Under the pieces are notes generated by a model, which saw only the letters and a program-made list of their open reading frames with translations, was not told the DNA's origin and made no database searches. DNA of 64,000 nt from Anaerolineaceae bacterium. GTDB lineage: Bacteria > Chloroflexota > Anaerolineae > Aggregatilineales > Phototrophicaceae. Each line of letters starts with the position of its first letter. The stretch's first letter is position 1. Made by a program: the position numbers and the translations under genes. Below, in pieces: positions 54,879-64,000 of the stretch. Location: the NCBI GenBank assembly GCA_002699585.1, contig PABP01000022.1, positions 1-64,000 on the forward strand. Reading direction: 5' to 3'.

Positions 54879-56027
54879 ATGACAAGTAACCAACCAAACA
54901 AAGCGCCCCATAGCCGACAGCGAGCAGCAGCATATGACCTCAATGTGCTGCTGCTCGAACCGTATTATACCGGTAGCCACAAAGCCTGGACCGATGGCCT
55001 GATGGCTGCGTCCCAGGCGACGATAGACTTACTTGCGCTTCCGGGTCAGTTCTGGAAGTGGCGCATGCAGGGTGGGGCAGTCACGCTTGCGCGCCAATTT
55101 GAAGAAGGCGACTATCAACCCGACCTGATCCTTGCCTCGGACATGATGGATTTGTCCACATTTCGTGCCTTAACGCGCCAAAAAACGGCCCAAACGCCCT
55201 CTGCCATCTATTTCCATGAGAATCAGCTTACATACCCTCAGAATCGCCGTCAGGGGCATGGTTGGCGCTATGGCTTCATCAATTATGTCAGTGCCCTGGC
55301 TGCCGATGCTGTGTTTTTCAACAGCCAGTTTCATTTGGATGTCTTTCTCGATGAATTGCCGCGTATGCTCAAGCATTTTGCCGATTACAACGAATTGGCG
55401 ACCATCGAAGCCATACGCGCCAAATCATCCGTGCTGCCGCTAGGTCTGGATTTACAGCGCTTCGATGCTCATCGCACGACCCGTTCCGATGGCCCACCTT
55501 TAATCCTTTGGAATCACCGCTGGGAGCCAGATAAAAATCCTCAGCTATTTTTGGATGCGATACAGGCGCTTGCCCAGGAAGGTCATGATTTCCAGGTGGC
55601 CATCTTAGGTGAAAATATCCGCCAGACTGCCCCCGAATTTGATCACACGCGCCAGTTACTCGGTGACAAATTGGTGCAGTTCGGTTATGTGGAAAGTTTC
55701 GCGGAGTATGCCCGTTGGCTGTGGCAAGCCGACTATGTCGTCAGCACATCCAATCAGGACTTTTTTGGCATCGCCATTGCGGAAGCCATATATTGCGGTT
55801 GTATTCCTATCCTGCCTGATCGTCTCAACTACCCACACCTGATTCCTGATGCGATGCGCGCTGATTGCCTTTATCAGGATGATCGTTTGCTAGGGCAGTT
55901 ACGCTATCATCTGACGCAACCGCCACAACTCGACCAAAACGCCCTTAGAAAGCAAATCGCCCAGTATGACTGGGCGATGATGGGGCCGATTTATGATGCC
56001 GCTTTTTCTCGGCTGCTTGAACAGTAG
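54879..56027 (+). CDS. tRNA-queuosine alpha-mannosyltransferase homologue (DUF3524 family)
   Basis: A 382-residue GT-B glycosyltransferase. Its N-terminus (LNVLLLEPYYTGSHKAWTDG) and the DMMDLSTFRAL, FHENQLTYP and RWEPDKNPQLFLDAI segments match the family that includes the enzyme adding mannose to queuosine in tRNA-Asp. A C-terminal nucleotide-sugar part has STSNQDFFGIAIAEAIYCG. It starts 28 bases after the regulator gene's stop. No queuosine biosynthesis gene is next to it, so the exact acceptor is inferred from the family. Confidence 0.82.
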   Translation: MTSNQPNKAPHSRQRAAAYDLNVLLLEPYYTGSHKAWTDGLMAASQATIDLLALPGQFWKWRMQGGAVTLARQFEEGDYQPDLILASDMMDLSTFRALTRQKTAQTPSAIYFHENQLTYPQNRRQGHGWRYGFINYVSALAADAVFFNSQFHLDVFLDELPRMLKHFADYNELATIEAIRAKSSVLPLGLDLQRFDAHRTTRSDGPPLILWNHRWEPDKNPQLFLDAIQALAQEGHDFQVAILGENIRQTAPEFDHTRQLLGDKLVQFGYVESFAEYARWLWQADYVVSTSNQDFFGIAIAEAIYCGCIPILPDRLNYPHLIPDAMRADCLYQDDRLLGQLRYHLTQPPQLDQNALRKQIAQYDWAMMGPIYDAAFSRLLEQ

Positions 56028-56135
56028 TCTCAATGCCGTTAGAAGCTGTGACTAGGATTGGTTAACGCTGGTGCAAATCAAGGCTTGTTTTACCCTGACA
56101 TCGTATTTCGACGTCACGCGCCGAAAACATGGGGT

Positions 56136-56181
56136 CAAGGGGCGAAAGTCCCTTGTGGGAGCACGAGGGCAAAGCCCTCGT
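56136..56181. repeat. Tandem perfect hairpins between two convergent genes
   Basis: CAAGGG...CCCTTG at 56,136-56,155 and ACGAGGGC-AAA-GCCCTCGT at 56,163-56,181 form two adjacent hairpins. No T-run follows either, so they are not ordinary terminators. They may be a dispersed extragenic palindrome. Confidence 0.55.
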
Positions 56182-56194
56182 ACAACGCCCGTCA

Positions 56195-58648
56195 TTAACC
56201 AACAGGTGCCTCGATCTTGGGTTGGTAATTTACCACACCAACGACCTCTTCATTGTCTCGCAGCGCGATGACGCTCTCACCGCCGGCACGCCCACGCTTG
56301 ATCTGTGGCGCGCGTCCCACGCGCATATACAGCGGCTTCTTCTTGCTGGTCAATGCGATGATATTATCATCCTGACGGCCAATCGTGGCTGCCATCACGC
56401 CCAGGCTGCTCTTTTCCAATCGCATGGAGATCACGCCGCTGCCAGCACGCCCCTGCACCGGGTACTCATCGATATGCGAAATCTTGGCGATGCCATCGTC
56501 GCTGATATTCCACACATATTGGCCTTCGACCACGCACGAGGCCCCCACGACCTTATCCTGGCCGTTCAGCAGCTTGATGCCGCGCATACCGCCAGCAGGC
56601 AGGCCCGTGGGGCGCACATCATCTTCGCTAAAGCGGATCGCTTGTGCGTTGTAAGTTGTCAGCAAGACCGTATCTTCGCCCGTAGTCATGAATGCTGAAA
56701 TCAACAGATCGTTATCAGCAACTTTCATGATGGTAAATGTCTTTGCAGAAACACCCGGTAAGTCTTCAATGCGTACGCGCTTGACCTGGGCCTCAGCCGT
56801 TGCCAGGAACATGTACCCTGTCTCGATATTGGCGGGTAGGGCGACCATGGCTGCTACTTCATCGCTAGACGTCAGCGTTGATTGATCGTAGAACGAAGGA
56901 CCATCGGCTGGCGCATTAATCTGGCTGAGTTGTTGTATCGGTACCGTCGCACATTGGCCCTTGGTCGTAATCAAATACAGCGTATGGGCGGTTGAGCTTT
57001 CCAGAATGAAGCGTGGTGGATTCTTGTCCGATGCCGTGACTTTGGGTGCCTCGTTCTTGTAGAGACGACCCAGTTGGCCATTCACTGTCAGCGTGACCCA
57101 GGCCGCTTCTTCCGGCATCAACAAGTCACTGGCGCTGACTGTTGAAGCCGTTTGATTGGCGATAATAGTGCGGCGCGGATCATTGTATTCGGCTTTGATG
57201 GCAGCCAGTTCTTGCGCAATCAAAATGCGGATCTTCTTGGGGCTGCCTAACAGGTCTTCCAGTTGTTTGATGAGCTTGATCTTCTCTTTGTGCTCATCTT
57301 CGATCTTCTTGCGCTCCAGTGCGGCCAGACGCCGCAATTGCATATCCAGAATCGCCTGCGCCTGGATTTCAGTGATGCTCAGTGCCTTAATGAGGTTGTT
57401 ACGGGCGCTGTCGACATTGCGCGACTTGCGAACAATGGCGACGACCTCATCCAGATTATTCAGTGCCGCCAGCAAACCTTCTAGGATATGGGCGCGTTCT
57501 TTAGCACGGTTCAGGTCATATACACTGCGCCGCTGGACGATCTCAATTCGGTGCTCAACGTAGACGCGTAGGGCTTGCTTGAGCGTCAGCAGTCGGGGCT
57601 GTTTTTCCACAAGTGCCAGCATAATGATACTGAACGTTTCTTGCAGGGGCGTTAGCTTAAATAGATTGTTGAGCACTTCAGAGGCATCGACCCCGCGTTG
57701 TAGCTCGATGACCAACCGTACCTGGTTCTGTCGGTCACTCTCATCGCGTAGGTCCGATAGACCTTCTAATTTGCCGCTGCCGACCAGCGACGCGATGCGC
57801 TCAATGAGCGTTGTCTTATTGGTCTGGTAGGGTAGTTCGCTGACGATGATACGCTGTTTGCCGCGTCCCATATCTTCAATATGGACTTTCGCCCGCACTG
57901 TGATCTTGCCCCGGCCTGTGGCATAGGCTTGCAGCAGAGGATTTTCACCATCATCAGTTTCCTTGTGGCTGTAGATTACGCCGCCTGTCGGGAAATCCGG
58001 CCCTTTGATGAATTGCATCAAGTCTTCTACTGTGATGTCATCTACACGCTGCCAGTGGCTGAGCATATATACCAGCGCATCGATGACTTCGCCCATATTG
58101 TGCGGCGGCACGCTCGTAGACATACCCACTGCAATGCCGGATGCACCGTTAATCAGCAGGTTGGGTAGGCTAGACGGCAAGACCTCCGGTTCGGTCAGGC
58201 TACCGTCGAAATTCTCAACCCAATCGACTGTATCTTTTTCAATATCAATCAGCAGTTCCGCGCCCAGGTTGGCCATGCGCGCTTCCGTATAACGCATCGC
58301 TGCCGCGCCATCGCCATCGATGCTGCCGTAGTTACCCTGGCCATCGACCAGCATATATCGCAGCGAAAAATCCTGTGCCAAGCGCACCATCGCGTCATAC
58401 ACGGCGCTATCGCCATGCGGATGGTACTTACCCAGGACTTCACCCACGATACGAGCACTCTTTTTGTAGGCTGTGGCTGGGCGCAGGCCCATATCGTGCA
58501 TGGCATACAGAATGCGTCGATGAACGGGCTTAAGGCCATCACGGGCATCGGGCAGTGCGCGGCTGACGATGACGCTCATCGCATAGTCTAGGTAAGCGTC
58601 ACGCATCTGCTGCTCAATATTGACGGATTGAATATCACCAACGGTCAT
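56195..58648 (-). CDS. gyrA: DNA gyrase subunit A
   Basis: An 817-residue type IIA topoisomerase subunit. The start [15 protein letters not shown] leads into the breakage-reunion domain with [34 protein letters not shown] (the quinolone-resistance region) and the catalytic Tyr in MRYTEARMA. The C-terminal beta-pinwheel repeats span about residues 510-810. The GyrA-box position reads QGRAGSG instead of QRRGG(K/R)G, so wrapping activity and the gyrase versus topoisomerase IV assignment are not certain. It is a single gene, convergent with the glycosyltransferase gene. Confidence 0.92.
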   Translation of the reverse strand: MTVGDIQSVNIEQQMRDAYLDYAMSVIVSRALPDARDGLKPVHRRILYAMHDMGLRPATAYKKSARIVGEVLGKYHPHGDSAVYDAMVRLAQDFSLRYMLVDGQGNYGSIDGDGAAAMRYTEARMANLGAELLIDIEKDTVDWVENFDGSLTEPEVLPSSLPNLLINGASGIAVGMSTSVPPHNMGEVIDALVYMLSHWQRVDDITVEDLMQFIKGPDFPTGGVIYSHKETDDGENPLLQAYATGRGKITVRAKVHIEDMGRGKQRIIVSELPYQTNKTTLIERIASLVGSGKLEGLSDLRDESDRQNQVRLVIELQRGVDASEVLNNLFKLTPLQETFSIIMLALVEKQPRLLTLKQALRVYVEHRIEIVQRRSVYDLNRAKERAHILEGLLAALNNLDEVVAIVRKSRNVDSARNNLIKALSITEIQAQAILDMQLRRLAALERKKIEDEHKEKIKLIKQLEDLLGSPKKIRILIAQELAAIKAEYNDPRRTIIANQTASTVSASDLLMPEEAAWVTLTVNGQLGRLYKNEAPKVTASDKNPPRFILESSTAHTLYLITTKGQCATVPIQQLSQINAPADGPSFYDQSTLTSSDEVAAMVALPANIETGYMFLATAEAQVKRVRIEDLPGVSAKTFTIMKVADNDLLISAFMTTGEDTVLLTTYNAQAIRFSEDDVRPTGLPAGGMRGIKLLNGQDKVVGASCVVEGQYVWNISDDGIAKISHIDEYPVQGRAGSGVISMRLEKSSLGVMAATIGRQDDNIIALTSKKKPLYMRVGRAPQIKRGRAGGESVIALRDNEEVVGVVNYQPKIEAPVG

Positions 58649-58905
58649 GGCGGTTCCTCAGATTCTTCGGTTGTTGAAAGAACGAATTAGCTGTGCGGCA
58701 AGATTACGATTGATTGTATAACTGGAATCTGGTGCACGCAAACATGAAACATCAGTTCTATTTTAGCACAATATTGGCCGATGATAACCCTACTCTTGGG
58801 TGCTTTTGGCCGCTTTTGATGCACTGTCCGTAGAAAGACTTTCTCCACTATGATAGTATCTCGCTGTAATTCTAAAGTTGTCAACAAATTGTAGAAGCGA
58901 GTCAT

Positions 58906-60348
58906 ATGCGCCGAAGTTTCGTATTTGTGCTACTCCTTTTTCTCGCAATTCTCGCAGCCTGTACCCCGCGTGAGACGATCTATATAGTCATCACACCGAC
59001 GCAGCCTCCCGTGGAAGCGACTCCGGTTTCAACCATAGGGGCCATCATTGATGCCACAACGGCCAGCCAGCAGCAGACCTCTACAGGTACCCCTCTGCCG
59101 ACGCTGACGCCCATCCCTTCGCGTGAGGGCGAATCGGGTGTTTCAGGTGCCATCATTGATGCGCAGTACACGTTGCCCCCTAGCAGCACGCCGCGCCCGA
59201 CAAACACGTCTGTTCCGGCGACCCCTGAGCCGCCAGAGGCCGCAGCCGCTGCCACAATGGGACCAACCCAGGAACCCGTGACAGTCGATAATTTGCCCTT
59301 TGCGGTACCATACCTCGATGGCCGCCAGATGGGCATCCAGCTTGACTGGAACGTCACTGAGGACGAATGGTATCAGTTGATTCAACGTATCAAGCCGCTT
59401 AATGTCACTTGGGTCAAACTCCAGGTGGATTGGAGCTTTGTCGTCCCAGAACAGTCCAACGAGCCATCGGTGCGCTTCCGTGCCTTAGAGATGTATATCG
59501 AGCGTCTGCGCCAGAATGACTTCCAGGTTTTGCTCAGTGTGGCCAAAGCGCCGCACTGGTTGCGTCCTGATGGCGCCGAAGAAGATGGCCCGCCCAATGA
59601 TCCGCAGGAATATGCCAACTTCATATCGCTTTTGCTCCAGGAATTTGGCGATTCCATACACGCTATCGAAGTCTGGAACGAGCCGAATCTGGCGCGTGAA
59701 TGGCGAGGTGGACAGGAATTCAGTGGGGCAGGGTATATGCAGCTCTTCGCCCCGGCCTATGATGCCATCCGGGCTTACTCACCAGACATTGCCATTATCA
59801 CGGCTGGCCTTGCTCCGACAGGCATTGTCCCTGGCGAAACCATCCCAGACCGTGATTATCTGCGCCAGATGTACGCCGCTGGCCTGGGCAATTACGATGA
59901 CATCTACATCGGTGCCCACCCCTTTAGCTGGAGCAATAGCCCCGACGCCACCTGCTGTACCAACAGCGCCCAGGGCTTCGATGACCATGAGCAGTTCTTC
60001 TTCCTGGAAAATATCGATGACCTTTATGCCATCATGCAGCAAAATGGCGATGGTGACCTGCAACTCTGGGTGACAGAATTTGGTTGGGCAACCTGGGATA
60101 ATTTGCCGGACCCGGCACCCTATGTCTGGATGGACAACAACACCGTCCTGGAGCAAGCCGAATACACCCTGCGCGCCTTCCAGATTGGCCAGGAACGCCC
60201 GGAAGTTGGCCCCATGATTCTCTGGAATCTCAACTTCGGCAACGCCAACCTCGTAGAAACACGCAACGAGGTCGCTGGCTACAGCCTGTTCGTCGATGGC
60301 ATCGCCATCAGACCCCTGTTTGAAATCCTGGCGAATCGTCCCCAATAA
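58906..60348 (+). CDS. Lipoprotein with glycoside-hydrolase-like (TIM-barrel) domain
   Basis: A 480-residue lipoprotein with lipobox LAAC near residue 19 and a long Thr/Pro linker to about residue 125. The catalytic-type domain has LDWNVTEDEWYQLIQRIK, AIEVWNEPNLAREW with the general acid Glu, and LWVTEFGWATWD with the probable nucleophile Glu. This is the layout of clan GH-A families such as GH5 or GH39. The sugar substrate is unknown; it is attached to the outer face of the cell membrane. A terminator follows. Confidence 0.83.
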   Translation: MRRSFVFVLLLFLAILAACTPRETIYIVITPTQPPVEATPVSTIGAIIDATTASQQQTSTGTPLPTLTPIPSREGESGVSGAIIDAQYTLPPSSTPRPTNTSVPATPEPPEAAAAATMGPTQEPVTVDNLPFAVPYLDGRQMGIQLDWNVTEDEWYQLIQRIKPLNVTWVKLQVDWSFVVPEQSNEPSVRFRALEMYIERLRQNDFQVLLSVAKAPHWLRPDGAEEDGPPNDPQEYANFISLLLQEFGDSIHAIEVWNEPNLAREWRGGQEFSGAGYMQLFAPAYDAIRAYSPDIAIITAGLAPTGIVPGETIPDRDYLRQMYAAGLGNYDDIYIGAHPFSWSNSPDATCCTNSAQGFDDHEQFFFLENIDDLYAIMQQNGDGDLQLWVTEFGWATWDNLPDPAPYVWMDNNTVLEQAEYTLRAFQIGQERPEVGPMILWNLNFGNANLVETRNEVAGYSLFVDGIAIRPLFEILANRPQ

Positions 60349-60368
60349 AACTGGGATATAGTCAAACA

Positions 60369-60402
60369 AAAAAAGCGGCACTCATAAGAGCGCCGCTTTT
60401 TT
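60369..60402. terminator. Bidirectional terminator between lipoprotein gene and rpoC
   Basis: AAAAAAGCGGC pairs with GCCGCTTTTTT around a short loop, with A and T runs on both flanks. Confidence 0.88.
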
Positions 60403-60424
60403 ATTGCAGAGATGTGCTTAGAGA

Positions 60425-63400
60425 TTAGTCACCAGCGGAGACGTAATCATCCAGTTCATCAAAGTCCTCGGCATAGTCCAGCGCACCTTGATCTGCAAGG
60501 TTGCTTGCTGGGCCAATGCGTTCACGCTCTTTATAAGCGTAGAAGCCAGTGCCTGCCGGGATCAACTTACCGATGATGACATTTTCCTTCAGACCATGCA
60601 GCGGATCGATCTTGCTTTCGATAGCTGCGCCTGCCAACACCTTGATCGTGTGCTGGAAGCTCGCTGCCGACAGGTAGCTGTCCGTGCTCAGGGCCGCCTT
60701 GGTGATACCCAGCAGTACCGGGATACCGCCAGCCGGTTCCTTGCCCTGCGAGATCAACTCTTCGTTTAACTGCAGCAGCAGCAGCTTATCGATGAGTTCA
60801 CCCGGCAGCAGGTCGCTGTCGCCGCTCTTGGTCAGTTGGACGCGGTTCAGCATCTTGCGGATCATCACCTCAAAGTGCTTATCGGCGATGCCCACACCCT
60901 GGCTGCGGTATACCTTCTGAATTTCGTCCAGCAGGTACATCCGGGTTGCTTCTTCACCCAGCACGCGCAGCAGTTGATGCGGATTACGTGAGCCTTCCGT
61001 TAGCTGTGTACCAGCCCGGACTTCCATACCATCGTGTATATGGGGCATCAGGCGGGCATTCAACGGGATTTCGTAGTCTTCTTCGTCCCGACGCTCGTAG
61101 CGCACGTAAACGGTATTGTCTTCGATGTAGACTTCACCACCCAGGTCGGATGTGATTGTGCCGTCACCGTCTTTCTCTCTGGCGATGATCTGACCCTTCT
61201 TGATGGTCTGTTCATCTTCGACGGAGATTTCCCAACCCTTCGGGATTTCATGTTCCTGGTTGAAGACTTCGCTGTCGATGACGGTTGCGATACGTGCACC
61301 GTCTTCGCGTTCGGTCAGGCGCAAGATACCGCCGATGTCGACCATGACGCTTTCGCCCTTCGGCTTACGACGGGCTTCAAACAGCTCTTCAACACGCGGC
61401 AGACCGGTTGTGATGTCACCACCTGCGGAGGCGGTACCACCCAGGTGGAAGGTACGCAGAGTAAGCTGTGTACCCGGCTCACCGATGGACTGTGCTGCGA
61501 TGATGCCGACAGCCGTACCAATGCTGACCATTTCGCCTGTACCCAGGTCACGGCCATAGCACAGTGTACATACGCCGTGGATCAACTGGCAGGTCATCGG
61601 GCTACGGACTTCGACTTCTTCGATGGTGCTGTTGAGAATAGCTTCAGCCACATCTTCATCGATCAAGCCGTTGCGCGCCACAATCAGATCACCGCTATCG
61701 GGATCGTAAATGTCGCGCGTGCTGCAACGTCCAACGATACGCTCGTCAATGGTCTGACCAGCAACATCGTCTGAACGGCGGATCAGCAGGCCATGTTCAA
61801 CGCCACAATCGGTGGTATTGATGATCATATCCTGCGCGACATCCACCAGACGACGGGTCAAGTAACCCGCGTCAGCCGTACGCAGCGCCGTATCTGCCAG
61901 ACCTTTACGCGCACCATGTGTCGAGATGAAGTACTCAAGTGCGTTCAGACCTTCGCGGAAGTGGCTGCGGATTGGCAGGTCGATGATACGACCGGACGGG
62001 TCTGCCATCAGGCCACGCATACCAGCAAGCTGGGTGATCGGGCCGAAACCACCTTTGGTGGAGCCAGACAGCGCCATAACGGCAACCGGACCAAACGGAT
62101 CCAGTGTGATTTGCAGCAGCGATTCCAGACGGTTCTTCGCGCCACTCCACTCTTCAATCGTGATCTGATAACGCTCTTCTTCAGTCATCAGGCCACGACG
62201 GAAGTCGCGTTCTGCGCGTGTGACGGTCGCATCGGCTTCCGCCAGGATTTCATCGCGCTCATCCGGGATCGTCAGATCGGAAATGGCGATAGTCGTACCG
62301 GAAAGGGTAGCGTACTTAAAGCCGTAGTTCTTAATGGCATCAACGATATCCGTCGTGCGATCAGAACCAACTACGGTGTAAGCGCGGGCGACCAGTTTCT
62401 TCAGACCGCCTTTGCCCAGTGTTTCTTGAACAAAACGCATTTCATCCGGCAGGATCGTGTTGAAGATCGCGCGGCCAACGGTTGTCGGCTCCGGCTCTTC
62501 CTGTGGCTCACGATTGTCATAGACGTTGCCCAGCAGGACCGGCGTATGTAGATCAACCAGGCCCAGGCCATACAGGTAGTCGATTTCATCCATATCAACA
62601 ACCAGACGACGCTCGTGCAGGTTGCTGATTTCGAGCGTATCTTCCCAACCGTTCTTGGCGATCAACTTGCGCATCTCGACCGTATTGGCCAACATGCAGT
62701 CGACTTCGCCTTCCATCAAGGCACGGATGGTACGCTCAACCGCTGTTTCGACGACTTTCTTACGATCGTTCTCGTCAATTTCGACGACATCGCGGTAGAC
62801 CTCAGCATCGGCCACATTGCGATACTGAACGTAGTAGTAACCATTCGAGCGGAATGCGATACCGACTTTTACATCGGAGGATTCCAGCGTATCGAATGAG
62901 CGGAATTTGTCAGCATTCTTCTTCAACGTGACGATTTCAACGCTTGGGTCCATCGTCAGGTAGTAAATACCAAGCACCATGTCCTTAGCCGGGGCCACAA
63001 TTGGCTGACCATCGGCTGGTTTCAACAGGTTCTTGGTACTCAGCATCAGCGAACGGGCTTCCTGGACCGCTTTTTCGCTCAGCGGTACATGGACAGCCAT
63101 CTGGTCACCGTCGAAGTCAGCGTTAAACGCCGAGCAGACCAACGGGTGAATCTGGATGGCCTTACCCTCAACCAGGGTCGGCTCAAAGGCCTGGATACCC
63201 AAACGGTGAAGGGTAGGGGCACGGTTCAACAGAACCGGGCGTTCCTTGATGACCTGTTCCAACACTTCCCAGACTTCAGGCTTTTCACGCTCAATGATGC
63301 GCTTGGCACCCTTCACGTTGCTGGCGTAGCTGTACTTTACCAGGCGGCTGATGACGAACGGGCGGTAGAGTTCCAGCGCCATTGTTTTCGGCAGGCCACA

Positions 63401-64000
63401 CTGGTGCAGCTTCAGACGCGGGCCAATCACGATCACGGAACGACCGGAGTAGTCCACGCGCTTACCCAGCAAGTTGCGGCGGAAGCGACCCTTCTTACCT
63501 TTGAGCATATCGCTCAGGGACTTCAGTTCGCGACGGCCACGGCGGCTGAGCGCCTTACCACGCTGGCTGTTGTCGATCAGGCTATCAACCGCTTCCTGCA
63601 ACATACGCTTTTCATTGCGCACGATGACATCCGGCGCACCCAGTTCCAACAGGTGCTTCAGACGGTTGTTGCGGTTGATCACACGGCGATACAGGTCGTT
63701 CAAGTCGCTAGTAGCAAAGCGACCACCATCCAACTGCACCATCGGGCGCAGATCGGGCGGGATCACTGGCAGCACGGTCAGGATCATCCACTCAGGACGA
63801 TTGTTGCTGCTGCGCAGGCTTTCCACGACGCCCAGACGGCGAGTGGCTTTCTTGCGACGCTGCTTCGACCGTGTCGTGCGAACTTCTTTCCACAGTTCCT
63901 TCGACATCTGCTCCAGATTAATGGTACGCAGAATGTCGTAGAAGGCTTCCGCGCCCATGCTGGCATGGAACACGTTGCCGTAGCGGCTCTTCAGTTCACG
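60425..64000 (-). CDS. rpoC: DNA-directed RNA polymerase subunit beta' (3' part, cut by window edge)
   Basis: The reading frame is open to the right edge, so the N-terminal part of the gene lies outside the window. Visible are [20 protein letters not shown], the [19 protein letters not shown] clamp region, the magnesium-binding [16 protein letters not shown], the bridge-helix and trigger-loop region (GAGGMRG-like [14 protein letters not shown]), a zinc site with four Cys (CGVEHG... CSTRD... [15 protein letters not shown]) and the C-terminal [19 protein letters not shown]. It ends with an acidic tail. rpoB is expected just beyond the window. Confidence 0.96.
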   Translation of the reverse strand, partial: RELKSRYGNVFHASMGAEAFYDILRTINLEQMSKELWKEVRTTRSKQRRKKATRRLGVVESLRSSNNRPEWMILTVLPVIPPDLRPMVQLDGGRFATSDLNDLYRRVINRNNRLKHLLELGAPDVIVRNEKRMLQEAVDSLIDNSQRGKALSRRGRRELKSLSDMLKGKKGRFRRNLLGKRVDYSGRSVIVIGPRLKLHQCGLPKTMALELYRPFVISRLVKYSYASNVKGAKRIIEREKPEVWEVLEQVIKERPVLLNRAPTLHRLGIQAFEPTLVEGKAIQIHPLVCSAFNADFDGDQMAVHVPLSEKAVQEARSLMLSTKNLLKPADGQPIVAPAKDMVLGIYYLTMDPSVEIVTLKKNADKFRSFDTLESSDVKVGIAFRSNGYYYVQYRNVADAEVYRDVVEIDENDRKKVVETAVERTIRALMEGEVDCMLANTVEMRKLIAKNGWEDTLEISNLHERRLVVDMDEIDYLYGLGLVDLHTPVLLGNVYDNREPQEEPEPTTVGRAIFNTILPDEMRFVQETLGKGGLKKLVARAYTVVGSDRTTDIVDAIKNYGFKYATLSGTTIAISDLTIPDERDEILAEADATVTRAERDFRRGLMTEEERYQITIEEWSGAKNRLESLLQITLDPFGPVAVMALSGSTKGGFGPITQLAGMRGLMADPSGRIIDLPIRSHFREGLNALEYFISTHGARKGLADTALRTADAGYLTRRLVDVAQDMIINTTDCGVEHGLLIRRSDDVAGQTIDERIVGRCSTRDIYDPDSGDLIVARNGLIDEDVAEAILNSTIEEVEVRSPMTCQLIHGVCTLCYGRDLGTGEMVSIGTAVGIIAAQSIGEPGTQLTLRTFHLGGTASAGGDITTGLPRVEELFEARRKPKGESVMVDIGGILRLTEREDGARIATVIDSEVFNQEHEIPKGWEISVEDEQTIKKGQIIAREKDGDGTITSDLGGEVYIEDNTVYVRYERRDEEDYEIPLNARLMPHIHDGMEVRAGTQLTEGSRNPHQLLRVLGEEATRMYLLDEIQKVYRSQGVGIADKHFEVMIRKMLNRVQLTKSGDSDLLPGELIDKLLLLQLNEELISQGKEPAGGIPVLLGITKAALSTDSYLSAASFQHTIKVLAGAAIESKIDPLHGLKENVIIGKLIPAGTGFYAYKERERIGPASNLADQGALDYAEDFDELDDYVSAGD

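Noticed and set aside
1-64000. CRISPR array, insertion sequence or rRNA gene
   Set aside because: No regularly spaced repeats, transposase genes with inverted ends, or rRNA sequence were seen on reading the window.

Overview
The window looks like a bacterial chromosome segment in two parts. A visibly A+T-richer accessory island fills roughly 1-22,100, and a G+C-richer core block of housekeeping genes runs from about 22,650 to the right edge. The core carries the tig-clpP-clpX operon, obgE-nadD, sod, moeA, a long RelA/SpoT gene, gyrA and rpoC. It also has many secreted proteins with Thr/Pro-rich linkers, a LysM-YkuD protein and AAA/BTAD regulators. This mixture is typical of Chloroflexota, most likely an Anaerolineae-type lineage. 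That assignment is inferred from gene content and protein style, not from a marker-gene search.

Island, left part (1-6,400): an unrecognised 561-residue protein; a decayed C-terminal fragment of an error-prone DnaE-type DNA polymerase; and a tight leftward operon of a beta-class DNA methyltransferase, a HerA-type hexameric translocase ATPase and a NurA-type nuclease. The operon pairs modification with translocase-nuclease and is a good candidate for a defence system.

Island, middle (6,600-18,500): a mobilizable element. It has an N6-methylase-like protein lacking the NPPY motif, a cluster of small membrane proteins (one frameshifted), an XRE-type regulator with a palindrome just upstream, cargo genes including a GNAT, a VirD4/TraG-like coupling ATPase, a MobA/MobL relaxase and a Toprim primase. 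Between the divergent coupling-protein and relaxase genes lies an inverted repeat followed by TAAGTGCGCC. This is the layout of an RSF1010/MobQ-type oriT. No integrase and no mating-pore genes lie inside the window.

Island, right part (18,500-22,130): a membrane-anchored NACHT-HEAT NTPase of the kind linked to anti-phage immunity. It is bracketed by two imperfect 34-base direct repeats that resemble tRNA 3' ends. The right copy is followed by a terminator hairpin and marks the probable island boundary.

Core (22,650-64,000): trigger factor with an unusual acidic insert, ClpP and ClpX; a metallo-beta-lactamase-fold hydrolase; an AAA ATPase, a phosphoacceptor-less receiver and an SDR; obgE, nadD and a duplicated solute-binding protein; two EamA transporters; superoxide dismutase; a fumarase/aspartase; two GNATs and an HD protein; a run of cell-envelope and secreted proteins; an S1-domain protein; VKOR; MoeA; RSH; a BTAD regulator; a tRNA-queuosine mannosyltransferase homologue; GyrA; a glycosidase-like lipoprotein; and the 3' part of rpoC, which runs off the right edge. 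Clear hairpin terminators separate many of the units. No rRNA, intact tRNA, CRISPR array or insertion sequence was seen.
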